64,000 bases of DNA from Filosporella fistucella (Eukaryota; Ascomycota; Leotiomycetes; Helotiales), in contig JAQJZZ010000001.1 in the NCBI GenBank assembly GCA_030077755.1, positions 1,240,001 to 1,304,000 on the forward strand, written 5' to 3'. The position numbers and the translations under genes were made by a program. Positions 11,701 through 22,748 of this stretch are shown here, piece after piece (positions within the stretch are counted from its first letter, which is position 1; the number at the start of each line of letters is the position of its first letter). The notes beneath the pieces are model-generated. The model searched no databases. It saw nothing but the letters and a program-made list of their open reading frames with translations, and was not told the DNA's origin.

Positions 11701-11895
11701 ATTACTGCAAATATGGTCCGTGTTGGAAATATTTGTGCTGAGGGAGCTCCGCGAAAGATCATTCAAGAAGGGCTCAGGTTATTGAGCGGGCGAAAGTCTA
11801 TTGATGGAGGCGGTGATGGAGAAATTAAATACACGTGGACCATTACGAAGAATTATATAGCCCTCTTGAAGGAACTTCAAGAAGTCACTCAATAA
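8791..11895 (+). CDS. Transcription factor with C2H2 fingers plus Zn2Cys6 cluster
   Basis: Four exons: 8791-8963, 9064-10678, 10727-10865 and 10919-11895, giving 967 aa. Two classical C2H2 fingers come first (Cys20/Cys23/His36/His40 and Cys48/Cys51/His64/His68); the second finger is split by the first intron. A Zn2Cys6 binuclear cluster follows, with Cys86, Cys89, Cys96, Cys102, Cys105 and Cys112 in correct spacing. A long low-complexity linker (S, Q, N rich) includes a basic stretch RPRRKRTR, then a fungal_trans-type middle domain begins near FHPEFPFLDPGPFQL and continues through LARLIILTPHEEIRN. This two-type zinc-finger architecture is a known but uncommon class of ascomycete nuclear regulators. 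Its position between two sugar permeases suggests it may control them, which is inference. Introns are 100, 48 and 53 nt, all with proper signals and frame, so the gene looks functional. Confidence 0.85.
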
Positions 11896-12402
11896 TGTAA
11901 TTATATATATCCTGAATATGATTACTTCGACGACAGGAGAAATCAAGGCGAATATTGTAGAGTGAACGTCTTGACGAGCCTGATATTTTAAGTCTGTGCA
12001 AATAGGGCCCTAAAAGCACATGGTGCGCCCGATAAATATTGTAAATATTCTGATACTTTACTAATTCCGTATAATATTCGGATTATATAAGTACCACCTC
12101 CGTGTGAGCTAGTATACCTAACCTTTAGTTTCTAGGGTTTGTAGTTACTCAATCAAATTTAATTTCCCTGGGGGATTTGGGAATTTAAAAGCCTGATAAA
12201 AGGCATATGGCGCATAGACTTGAAATATTGAGCTCGTAGTCACGAGTCAAGAGAAATGTACTGTTTCTTCCTGCTTGCAAACAAAAATATTGAATTGTCT
12301 TTGCAATTGCATTGCAAATAAGAGACACGATGGATTGACTGCAAAGACAAAAGAAGTTTGAGAGCCTGAATCCCTGACATTTCATCCCTTGATATCGTCC
12401 CC
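11896..12402. other. Convergent intergenic region
   Basis: About 500 bp between the convergent 3' ends of the regulator and the permease. AT-rich, no coding frame of merit; expected to hold both terminators. Confidence 0.4.
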
Positions 12403-14372
12403 TCACACAGCCTTCTTCTGCTGCTGTACCTCTTCAACATGGACCGGAGTACCTTGAGGTTTGTCTTCAGTCAATTCCAAACCATCGTCTGCATGAACTC
12501 CCTTCTCCACCGCCTGCGTAACGCGATCTGCCTTATCTTTACCCTCGAAAACTATTGCCATGTTAGCGCCTTTTAAAGAATCAAGATGAATCAAACTTAC
12601 TGAATGCGAGTTCCTCAAGGGTTCTATTAGCAGTTTCAGGGAAGAAAAAGTAGATGAAGACGATTTCAAAGGCTAGCCAGCAGACATAGACCAATAGCCA
12701 CCTCCATTTAATGTTATTCAATCCGACGGGATTGACGTATGTAGCGAAGAAACCAGCTCCTCTGCCGAAGAATTGAAACCAGGAAATTCCTCGGGAGCGG
12801 TGGTGGTAGGGGAAAACTTCCACAAGGTAGGCTGTTTATATTAGCATGGCCATCTTCTCCAAGATCAATTGTGGGCACGTACTGTATGTCAACGCATTAT
12901 ATCCTAAAGAATAGCAAGGCGAGTATGCAAAGATGAAGAAAATAGTCAAAACAGCTGCAGCCTTGGATTTTGTAACCATGTATCGCTCCATACTGATTGT
13001 CCAAGCGATATATACGCATAGCAACAAAGAAGCACAGAGAAGATAGACTGGTCTGCGTCGGAACCGTGGGACTGTCAAGGCGAGTATGGTTGAGCAGATG
13101 AAACCCCAGCAAGCAATGCCGACATTAATCTTGGATTTTACCACGCTGTCAGTAACACCCACCATGGTGAGAAGATCCGAGAGGTAGTATCTGTTTGGCC
13201 TCAGCATTCTTACCCGGTCTCAATGATGAGAGAAGACTTACGAGATAAGAGTATTTCCGGACCATTGTGTGAAAAGACCCAAGAAACCGATGATGAAAAG
13301 TCTTCGTCTCATACCGGGAGTCTTGAATAGATTCCACCACGATTCCTTGGAGCTTTCTTTCTCGATATTGATTGTTGTCTTGATTTGAGCCATTTCCGCT
13401 TTCACAAAGACTGAGTCGCGATCTCCTTCCGCGTGATACTTGACCAAGATATCATATGCTTCTGAGTCACGATCTTTGCTAATGAGGTATCTTGGGCTTT
13501 CCGGGCACATGCTGAATTTCTCGTCGTTAGAAAATGTACTACCTGCAACCGAAACGATAGGCAACTCACTAAACAAAGACAATCTGTAAAGTTGCCGGAG
13601 CAATCTGGAGAAGACTTGGAATTCTCCATCCCCAATCAGATTTAATGGCAACAGTTCCAAGTCCTACTGATGCAGCAATAATCTGTCCTATTCCATATGA
13701 AGAATTGAATAGCGAAGTCAGGATGGCTCGTTCTTTTGGATATCCAAGTTCACCCAACATCGCAGAACCCGAGACAATGCAGTATGGAATACCATATCCG
13801 AGCATCATGCGTGCTATGATGTACATGGGAGCTAATTGGTCAGTGAATTCTTCATCTGACAAAAAAGTAATACTTACTGCCATTAGCAAAACCCTGAAGA
13901 ATTGCGCCGAGAACAGAGAAACAAGAGCCTAACATGATAGAACCACGTCTACCAATTTTTTGATTGACCCATGGAACAGTGGGAAGCGACAAAATGGCAC
14001 CTAAAGAATAGCAGGCTCCGAGAAAACCTTTCAGGTTTGCCTCTACGGCATATTGAGCTGCACCATTAACTACCTTGCCAGTGGGATGACCGAAGACTGG
14101 AGCCGTCACTGATTAGCATGAATTCTTCCAGGTAATTTGAAGAAGCAGAGTTGGTATTTACACTTTTGCCAAGCAGGAACAATTTGGACGACATTGATGA
14201 TTTGAGAATCAAAACCCGAGGTAATCTCAATTCCCATACAGGCAGGGAACAAGACTAGATACAAGAAGCGCAGGTTGTGTTTCTTATACCAAATGACTTT
14301 ATCCTCTGCAACAAAGTTGGTGAGAATGGGGTCAGAGACATCTTCCTCTCGCTGCTTCCCAAGATGCACCAT
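12403..14372 (-). CDS. MFS sugar transporter, lactose-permease type, six introns
   Basis: Seven exons: 14372-14162, 14108-13878, 13831-13570, 13511-13242, 13190-12883, 12831-12601 and 12551-12403, giving 553 aa; introns are 46-58 nt. The ATG at 14372 (MVHLGKQREEDV) was chosen as the first ATG in frame. Sugar-porter features include LFPACMGIEITSGFDSQ in TM1, PWVNQKIGRRGS between TM2 and TM3, GWRIPSLLQ, the MCPESPRYLISKDR loop after TM6, and PETANRTLEEL after TM12. The sequence resembles the fungal lactose permease / LAC12-like group, which imports beta-galactosides, cellodextrins or other oligosaccharides by proton symport. The hydrophilic C-terminal tail is about 50 residues. It lies tail to tail with the C2H2/Zn2Cys6 regulator. 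Its promoter (14695-14790) also carries CCCCGC motifs. Actual substrate unknown. Confidence 0.88.
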
Positions 14373-16030
14373 CTTGGCCAACTATAAGTGAAAATTGATG
14401 TTGACCGTTTCGTATGAGGAAATGTAAACACCAAAGCTGTTGGTGAACAAAATGTTGAGAAATAATCAAAGGGATAACCTTGATCTGCTTTATACTTCCT
14501 CGAAAGCCAATCCATCTTCTCAGATAGCGAAAATTCCCCAAGAGCCCAAGCCCCATTCTCCCAGCTTATTCCTAGCTTGGCATCATCCCAGAGAAGCTGT
14601 CACGAACGCAACATGACCCGTTTTTGTACCAAGAATCCGTTGCCCAGGATGCCCAGATGTTAGTTCCCAGCAAAACGCTAGTAAACCCCGTATACCCCGC
14701 GGAGGATATTCAGGCTCAATAAGAGCCAAGCCGGGTAAAATAGAATAAAACTGCATTGTAAGTCCTCCATTGAAACCCATCTTTCCCCGCAGTAAAAGAG
14801 TTTGGCATTTTGCTGGGATACTGCGGCTGTATCCTGAAATGATGGGGTTTAACCTTGGAAGGAATGCTGACTCCACGTGATGTAGATACAAGGACTCCAC
14901 TGGGCGTGAAAGGCCGCCTGCGTTAGGTATCCACACCGCAGCAGGTTTTCTGGAAACTTGTTATAAATATAATACCTATACGAAACGTATAATCATTTTG
15001 ACGATTTATTTTGAATGGTATTTGAGTTCCGTTGCGCTTCCTTAAGTTGTGTAAAGATTACCACGAACGCCTGCACTTTTGATTTCCTGCTCATAGCCCT
15101 CTTACCTAGTCGCCGTTTATCTGGCGACGAAAGGCATAACAGCACGTTCAATCTCAGGGAGTTCGGATGTGACCTGGACGGAAGCTGTCAAAAGCTTTAT
15201 ACAAGTCAGACCCTAATCAATGGAAACATCCTTCTTGGGACATTCAAAATACATTAAAATTACACGTCGCTTAGATTGAGAAGAAAACACAGCCCTGATT
15301 TCACTGCGTCATTGCCGGACGGCTATTGAAACCGGCGACGGATTGAACCCAGAAAGATTATGTGCATGGCACAAAGCAGAGGATTTGTTCCTTTCCACTC
15401 AATATACGCTGTCCCGCTCCACACAAAGGGTTCAAGCGAAATTCCCCTGACACCAACCGAATGAACCTCGCATTCTCGGACTATCTCAAAGAGCTCGAAT
15501 CACCAGTGAGCGCCGAGAATTCCGAGCAGTATCGCGCAAAATTCCGGCCCGGAGCACCGAACACTTTTCATATCCCGTTAGCATCAGTCAACGTATCATC
15601 TGCAACCGCGCCTGTTGGATGCCATCACGAGCACCAATCACCATATTGCTTCTCCTGGGCAGAGTATCGACCAATGTTGGCCGCAAAAATCCGGTTGTAG
15701 TAATTTCTCTCTACCCACGAAATAAGTGGATCTACGCTCGGATTATAGACTATGACAAGATGACAGGAGAACTTTGACAAGTCTCATGTCATTGTCTATA
15801 ATCACAAGTGACAGAATAGCCATTTCCCTTGTTACAGGACCACTCATTGGTGTGACGGAATCTATTCCAGGAGACCCCGTATTTGATCTGGGTCATTGTA
15901 TATCGTGGAGGTTCAGTCACTTCGGATATTTCGAATATTCGGCAGCAGGTTGCCTTATTCCTCTTCCCCATAATTCTTCTAACTCTGTTGGCCTTGCAAA
16001 CTTCGCCTGAAGTGTTCGTCGTGATATTCC
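14373..16030. other. Long intergenic region with an unassigned ORF
   Basis: The first 500 bp are the promoter of the lactose-permease-like gene, with CreA-type CCCCGC at 14695-14700 and 14785-14790. Frames at 14583-14936 (minus) and 15362-15700 (plus, 112 aa) exist. The latter contains a soluble-looking segment (MNLAFSDYLKELESP), but I found no splice partner or family, so neither is called a gene. Confidence 0.35.
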
Positions 16031-17286
16031 TCAAACGACTGCTTCGGGTCTGTTCTGGTCTTCCGATGGTCGTAGACCTTGAACACTGAGCCTGGCTCTC
16101 CTAAGCCCAGGGCTCTCTGGTAAACCACCTGGCAATAGTTCAAACTCGTCGCTGCACGAGTCTTTCGAAGGGTAATTGAGCATGTATACCCCACAGAAAA
16201 TGATCAAAAATCCACATAGAAGTCGTGTTGTCTCTATCGTATTTGTCATGTTGAATCCCTGAAAAAGGACAAATGACGCGGTAAGGACAGCAGTGGTGAA
16301 AGTAACGTAATATATTGGGCTCACACTGATAAGATGTTAGCTGACAATAGATGTATTTCAGTCGCAAAGACTTACACAGATTGAGGGAACGTATTCAATG
16401 CCTTGTTGAAATAGTTCATTTGTATGACAATACAAGAAACTGCCGTTATAGCAAAAAGATACGTTGATGGGCGGTTAAATTGGTTTGCACCTCCAAAGGT
16501 CAACTTAAGAGCAATTCCAAATGCTTTCAACGCCATCACCGAAACTGCTCCTGTTGCGGCGCAAATGGACAAATAATGAAGAGGGTTCGTTGTACCATAT
16601 TTTGGACAGACGATGTAGATCATGACAATAGAGAAGATAGCAGTGAGGAGGCAAAATAGCAGGAACCCTAAGGAGTTAACGATTGCCTACAATTCCAAAT
16701 GAGTGTTCACACTTACCAGGCTGCATGGCATACTCCAAGATTTCATCAACAGTTTGGATGTCCTTATCGGCAGGAGCATTTGCCACGATCAAAACAGAGC
16801 CAACCAAGCACAAGGCACATCCTAACTTTCCCAATCGTCCCAACCTTTCATTCAAGAAGTAAGCGCCTAATACGGTCCCGGTGAGGACGCTCAATGCTCC
16901 CAATGGTGTTACAAGTACGGCAGGGGCGAAAGCATATGCTGCAAAATTGAAGAGTTCGCCCACAACCAGCATGATCATCTAGGGGACAAGTTAGTATTTC
17001 AATCTTTTCAAAATAAATATAGTAGGAAAGCCAGAGGGAGCTCAGCAATCTGGGAGAACTCGAGATAGAGCAGCTGCTGAGAATCTGCGAAGGGGTATAG
17101 ACATGTATAGGAGATGAAACGTACTCCAGTCCACCACAGCGGGCTCTTAACGTATTCGAAGCCATCTCCTTTGAAGCCATGTCGTTTACTAGCATCTCCA
17201 AGCCCAATTTTGGTTATTACATAGCTGGAACCTATAAGGAATGAGCCACAGACTGCCAGGCCCACGCCGATGTATTCGTCTCGCAT
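16031..17286 (-). CDS. NIPA-family magnesium transporter (DUF803)
   Basis: Four exons: 17286-17125, 16978-16717, 16667-16376 and 16325-16031, giving 336 aa. It opens with MRDEYIGVGLAVCGSFLIGS and has about nine hydrophobic segments. Conserved NIPA residues are seen in SSYVITKIGL, PLWWTGM, the EMP-like turn APAVLVTPLGALSVL with following NERLGRLGK, and SPIYYVTFTTAVL near the seventh helix. Members of this family move Mg2+ across plasma or endosomal membranes in fungi, plants and animals. The tail of about 40 residues is hydrophilic. All introns have GT/AG ends and preserve frame; the first intron is 146 nt, the rest about 50. The gene is on the same strand as the acyl-CoA dehydrogenase, separated by 0.7 kb, with no functional link evident. 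Confidence 0.9.
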
Positions 17287-17989
17287 CGTGAAAGTTTCGG
17301 AATATTGTCAGGTTGAAGCCTCAAAGTGATATTGGCGAGCGCGTCTGGGCGACGACTGCAACAAATCGTATGCGTTCTTCCTCCAAAAGGCCGCGATTGC
17401 GCTTCGATAACGACAGGTTTGGTATAATATTAGTCCATGTGATATTTGGCCTTGATTCAAGAGAGTGTGTGTTCGATATTCAGACTGTAAGATCTCGTGT
17501 CTCATATTCGCATGTTGAGATACCCCTACTCCTATTTATTTTTAGCCTGAACCTGCCGCTGTAGGGTTCACATCACCAGCCACAATCGCGCCACAACCCT
17601 GAACAGTCCACTTGGATGGAATACGAGGTAGGTAGGTATACGGGAGGAGTCCATTCCATCTCTGGAAAATGTTACTTCGAACGATCAAAACCAACAATTA
17701 GTCCGGATTTGAGGTTTAGTATTGATTATCATTTTTACGAAAGGGAGCAAGAAAAAAATCTGGAAATACTGCCTCGAGAACGCATGAGGTACCGTCCATT
17801 TGAATTTAGGGCATCACCATCAAATAGCACTGGCTTTTAATTCTTGTGACTCAAGCTGGAATTTACAATGAAGTCCAAATGTACTGTATGTGCTAGTATA
17901 TATTGGGACTCGATATATTTGCCGAGTAGTATTGACTAAAAGCAGTATCCAAATAATCGGCGCAAATGCAGCGCACTGCAAACAGATAT
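17287..17989. other. Intergenic, promoter of the NIPA gene
   Basis: About 700 bp between the NIPA start and the dehydrogenase stop. Several short open frames, none protein-like. No RNA gene or repeat noted. Confidence 0.4.
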
Positions 17990-19694
17990 TCACAACTTCG
18001 AGAGCTCAGCTTTTCTTGGCCCCACGTATCCAAAGAGATACGCCGCTATTTTCCTCATCTGAATCTCTTCACTCCCTTCTGTGATACGATAACGACCTAG
18101 AATCTTATTAGGATCAAATTAAAATTATCAAAAGGCTAGCTCGACGTACGGTGATGTCTATAAATGTGCTCAAAACTAGGAAGAAGTCAGCAATGATTTT
18201 GATTGATCAATCTCATCGTTTCCACATACGCTTTATGTCGTGAATAGCCAATACCTCCATGAATCTGCATCGCTCTATCTGCGGCTTGGGTACAGAGTCT
18301 ATTGCCCCAGTACTACCATTCGCATTAGCAGTAACCTCAATCACTAGAAATCCCAACCTACATTGCACATTGACACTTTATCTCCCAATTCTCTCTCGAT
18401 TTGATGTTGAGCCATTCCGTCCATCTGCGTTGCAGTTTTCAGAATCAGCAGTCTCAGCATTTCGGCTTGAGTTGAAAGCTCCACCACTGGAAATTGTATG
18501 CCTTGGTTGGTTGAGAGTTCTTTTCCAAATGGCTTCCTTTTTCTTGCATATTTGATACTTTCTTCTATGCAATATTCTGCTGCACCAAGTGAACTCGCTG
18601 CTTGTCTAAGCCTATTCTCGTGTACGAAAGTTTGGGCGATTGGAAGTCCATTGCCTGGAGTACCCAAGATTGCCGAGTCAGGAACGAAGACATCTGTAAA
18701 TGACAACGCTACATAGATTTAGCAGTGAACACGGATCTGAAAAATAATTTACTCACTAGCATGGTCTGTAGGCATGTTGAATGTCCACTCATAAGATTCA
18801 ATATCGAACCCGGGTGCATTTTTCGGTACAAAGAATGCTGTTATGCCTTTGGCGTCTCCAGATTTGCCACTAGCTGAGGTTAGAAAAGTTCATAATTTGT
18901 AGCGTGGATCAAAAAGAATGCTGTAGGATAGAGATGGCAAGAAGGAATGAGGTACATGGGAGTATTGAGAGATGAGAGGAGTGAAGAAAAGGGTGAGTAC
19001 TGAGTCCTTGCAAACACTAAGCAATGAGTCGCCCTGTGCATCCCACTAATCCACATCTTCCCACCATTGATTTCCCATCCCTGAACACCGTTCTTTTTTA
19101 CTTTGACAGCATGAGTGAACATATGAGTTGCATCACTTCCATGATTTGGTTCCGTCAACCCGAAAGCGAAAGAAACTCTACCCTCGAGTCTCCCTGCTAT
19201 GAATTCTTTCTTCTGTTCTGCATAAATGAGTGAAGGGGCGTGTCGAGACGTTGGAACTGATGCTGACCTTGTGTCCCAAACTCCTTCACCATCAAAATAT
19301 CGGGAAAATTGCCCACAATGCTATGTTCATTCTGAAGATCATTAAACAACCCCAGACCTTTCCTTGCAAGATGCATCCTAATAACAGCCATCCAAAGATT
19401 TCCTCCATTCTGGCCACCAAACTCTTCAGGTAGACAAAAGCGATAGAAGCCAGCCTCGTCAGCTAGTTTTCGAGATTTAGATAATAGATCTTCCCAATCA
19501 TCACGTGGAAGCCCTTGATTGTCCCAATCGGTACGGGCATGCTCCCGGCGATGGTCGAAGAATCGATTATTGTCATTTGATGATTGGAGAGGTAAGATCT
19601 TGGAGTCTATAAATTTGTCTATTTCAGATAGATATGCAGTGAGGTCGGTAGGGAGAGCGAAGCTCATTGCACCGTGGGAGGCATTGGGCGCCAT
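17990..19694 (-). CDS. Acyl-CoA dehydrogenase, seven exons
   Basis: Exons 19694-19268, 19217-19001, 18869-18757, 18708-18362, 18312-18230, 18175-18150 and 18096-17990, giving 439 aa. The family is clear from FAFGLTEPNHGSDATHM and GWEINGGKMWISGM (FAD/substrate-binding middle domain), the HENRLRQAASSLGAAEYC helix, DRAMQIHGGIGYSRH and RRYRITEGSEEIQMRKIA at the C-terminus. The enzyme oxidises an acyl-CoA to the enoyl-CoA with FAD; chain length and organelle are not evident. The C-terminus (KAELSKL) ends in SKL, the canonical peroxisomal PTS1 signal, which points to peroxisomal fatty-acid oxidation. Exon 6 is only 26 nt. Six introns of 48-131 nt, phases consistent throughout. The start was chosen as the first ATG (MAPNASHGAM); MSFALPTDL at residue 10 is an alternative. 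Confidence 0.9.
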
Positions 19695-20410
19695 AGCTTC
19701 AAGCTATGTGGGCTAGTTCCAAATTCTTAATGTGTATTGAACTACAGCACTATGAGGATGAAAATAATGGAGTAGAAAGGTACTATAAGATGTTAATAAG
19801 GCGTGCCTAAAATATCACCAAGCATTTTTGGTTTGAGACAGAAATATGAATCAGCGTTTGTCGATGCAAAATGCGGGGTTGCTTCTACAGCACCATAACC
19901 GTACCCTCGGGCTCGGATTAGCTATGGATACAGCTATTTGCTGCCCAGAAGAGGGACCATTGGCGGGCTCACTGCCCCTTTTTAGCTTCAAGATTGCCGA
20001 GGTGCTTATGCTTGATGCTCTCCAGGCTTTTAAATGAGGAAGACCTAGATATTTTAAGAGCTAAGGTGAATTGATATCGAGGGAATAAATCCATAGGCAA
20101 GTAGCGTGCAAATATCTATATAGTTATCATCATCATTTAAGCTTCAATTTTGATAATGATTAAGACATCAGTATGTGCCAATCAAAATCTCAGTGCACCA
20201 AAAGCTCTCCCCACAGATCTAGACGAGCTCTAGCACCCATTCTCAAGCCGATAAGAACCCGAGCCAGATGAAAAATAATACTCACTCCTTCCTTCCTACC
20301 ATCTTGCAAAGTGCAAAGCGACAAACTTTCACTCCAAAAAAAAAGATTACATCACTGCCTTTCTGCCTCGCAAGCATTAATCCTGCATAAGGGGAAGAAC
20401 AACAAAAAGC
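19695..20410. other. Intergenic, promoter of acyl-CoA dehydrogenase
   Basis: About 700 bp, AT-leaning, without a coding frame of merit. It ends at a T-rich run (minus strand) that follows the tRNA gene. Confidence 0.4.
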
Positions 20411-20495
20411 TAGTCTTGCCCGGGATCGAACCGAGGACCTTTTCCGCGCTTTGCAAGCTGTAAAGGAAACGTGATAACCACTACACTACAAGACT
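20411..20495 (-). tRNA. tRNA-Val (anticodon UAC) with 12-nt intron
   Basis: A full cloverleaf folds on the minus strand. The 7-bp acceptor stem pairs AGTCTTG with CAAGACT, and the discriminator is A. The D arm reads GTGTAGTGGTTATCAC, the anticodon stem pairs TTTCC with GGAAA, and the T arm is CTCGG-TTCGATC-CCGGG. The loop reads TTTACA followed by a 12-nt insert after position 37, the canonical place for a nuclear tRNA intron. The mature length is 73 nt and the anticodon is UAC (valine). A TTTTT Pol III stop follows within a few bases. A and B boxes are intact, so it should be expressed. Confidence 0.9.
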
Positions 20496-21085
20496 TGATG
20501 CTTGACTGATTCTCGGCCGCCTAATTCGATAAATGAATTACACAACGGCCTGAGGAAGATTTTGCTTCAGAAATGGGCAATCTCATTACTATTGACTATG
20601 TACTGTATGAAAATAATTAATAATAGGATATGAATTGCGTAATTAGCCATTTAAGAGGTTTGGATCTTAAGTCCAATTCCCCCCAAGTACGCCTTGTCAA
20701 CTAATGCCTCGCCCTTGAAAGTTTGGTTTCCATTTATGCTTTTGATGCCTTGGTTATCCACGTCTTTTGCACGATGCAGTACCTCACAAATCTTAAGTTC
20801 TAGGAGAGCTGCACCATAATTAGCCTTCTGGCAGGGAACCCTTCCCAGACAATGTCAAAACTGGGTCTAGAATTTGTCGACGGTAGGTACTCGGCAACAT
20901 TGGTTTATCAAATCAAGTAGCTCACACTATTGCGAATTTTATTGATGTATGGAGGGGTATTTGGGGGACGCAGAGTTAGTGGCAGCACTCATTGTCGTCA
21001 AACTCATTGTGTTTCTATCACTTCCTTTGCACAACATGGGCAGTTGAAAATCGGATTTTTCCTTATCTACCTATTATCTAGCTAT
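20496..21085. other. Intergenic, no gene seen
   Basis: About 590 bp between the tRNA and the 3' end of the membrane hydrolase. No coding frame of merit or repeat noted. Confidence 0.4.
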
Positions 21086-22748
21086 TCACCCTTCCTCGCT
21101 ATACACTCTAATCGCATCAATAAGCCTCCTTCTGGTGGCAGCTTTGTCAAAAACTTGAGCATGGTCAAGATTCTTAAACCATAAAACGTCTATACCATAG
21201 CCTTGCCAGGGACGGGATTTCCATTCCTCTTCGTCAGTTTCGACATCCCCCTCTGGGGTATGATCCCTATAAGGCACCGACCCTGGCTCCGGTTCACCCT
21301 CGTCTTCTAGGCTGATCAATGGTCCATTATTGCTCAATTGGCTTGGGTCATTTTTCGGTCGCTCGCTGAGATATCGCCCAACCGCCTCAGTATCCACAAT
21401 TAAATCCCTGCCACTGAGACTTGCAGTCACTTTGCGGTTCCCTAGGTCTTTCTTCCATAGAACGTTCTCGTTCCAAAAGAAGTGTCGACTCAGCGCGTGA
21501 CTTACTCCCATATCCATGGAGGCAAAATAGTAAAGCTGGTGTTCATTTGCCTCCTTCGGCTGCCGGCGGGTGAAATTATACGCCACATCAGGGAGGTGAA
21601 GCAAGATTGAAACTGGATCAATTAACACCACAGGGCCAATACGTTTGGCAATAGCAGGCGTCTGGAGTAAATGTGTTGTAATCACTGTGCCATACGAATG
21701 CGACACTAGGACAAATTTTTGTTCTGGTCCAAAATGCTTGTGAAGAATCTGGTCAATTTCTGCGCACATTTCTGTCCGACTCAGAGCCGAGTGCGTAATG
21801 CGAAATGCCACTGGCATTATTTCAATAGCGATGATACCAACTTGCTCATCTGGATTAGAAGACTCCAAGCCCGCTGTAGAATTCAACTCGTCAAGGAAGT
21901 TTGTGTAAGGATAAAGACCAATTCCAATCCCATGGATGAAAACCACAGGGAGCTTAGTCGTGGAGGTGTGGGGTCGGTGCCAGTATGTGGTATGTTTGGC
22001 TGGCGATCTGTAGGTGGATAGAAGTGTTTGTGGTCGGAATGGGAAAAGAGTGAAAAATCGAGATAGTGGCATGCGGTGGAAATGGAAACCATGGAGCAGT
22101 AATTTCACATATGTCAAGAAATCGACAAAACCAACACACTGATGACATTAGTCGCATTTTACAATCAGGACTGAATTTACTCACACAATACCAGATCAAA
22201 CTTCTGTGCATCATATCAACTCTGTCAAGCGTCAGGCGCAGGCATACTGCGTTTCCTCTGCCAGCCTCTATTGGTCTACCAAGTAGTTTCTCGGTAGCCA
22301 CCACATATTCTTCAAGCTCCTCATCGTCATCCCCAGGAGGACCTCCACGGTTGAAAAATGCCCATAGAAGGAAGTCTTTCATATTCTCCCGCTTGATTTC
22401 AGCAGGCTCGGCACCCAAGAACCATTTCTGAAGATATGCTTCACAGTCAGGTATGTTTTCATTGCATAGGCGGAACAGTTCTGCTCGTTCGGCGCGCGTG
22501 GGCGCAGGTGGGTGAATGGCCTCTCTTTGCAAGTAAGTGCTGTATGGGAGGTACACCAAGAGGAAGAAGAGTGACTCTGCAAGGGCTATGCTCTCGATGA
22601 CCAGAGGCAGCGGAGAGGTGAAAGCGGTTCGGAAGCCATAGAATATGACCACGAGTGCGCAATACAGCAAGCAAAGAGGTGCGAGGTAGTGCAAGCCCAC
22701 AATGCAAAGTCGTATGAAGTAGAATTCAGCCCTCGACGTTCCGATCAT
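21086..22748 (-). CDS. Membrane-anchored alpha/beta hydrolase
   Basis: Two exons, 22748-22185 and 22138-21086 (intron 46 nt), 538 aa. The N-terminus has two hydrophobic segments (about residues 10-40 and 48-72), then a charged region with GGPPGDDDEELEEYV. The alpha/beta hydrolase fold begins near residue 250 with VVFIHGIGIGLYPY (oxyanion loop). The nucleophile elbow is VSHSYGT with Ser336, where the usual first glycine is replaced by serine. A terminal NLDHAQVFD supplies the likely catalytic His. An acidic patch (about residues 455-485) lies between the core and the His. This is a known ascomycete family of uncharacterised hydrolases; the substrate (lipid or ester) is unknown. The first exon alone would encode only the membrane part, but frame and splice sites join cleanly. 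Confidence 0.82.

Noticed and set aside
15335..15360. Possible tRNA T-loop (attgaaccc)
   Set aside because: No matching cloverleaf on either strand.
15362..15700. Plus-strand 112-codon ORF as a gene
   Set aside because: No splice partner, no family features, and composition changes along the frame.
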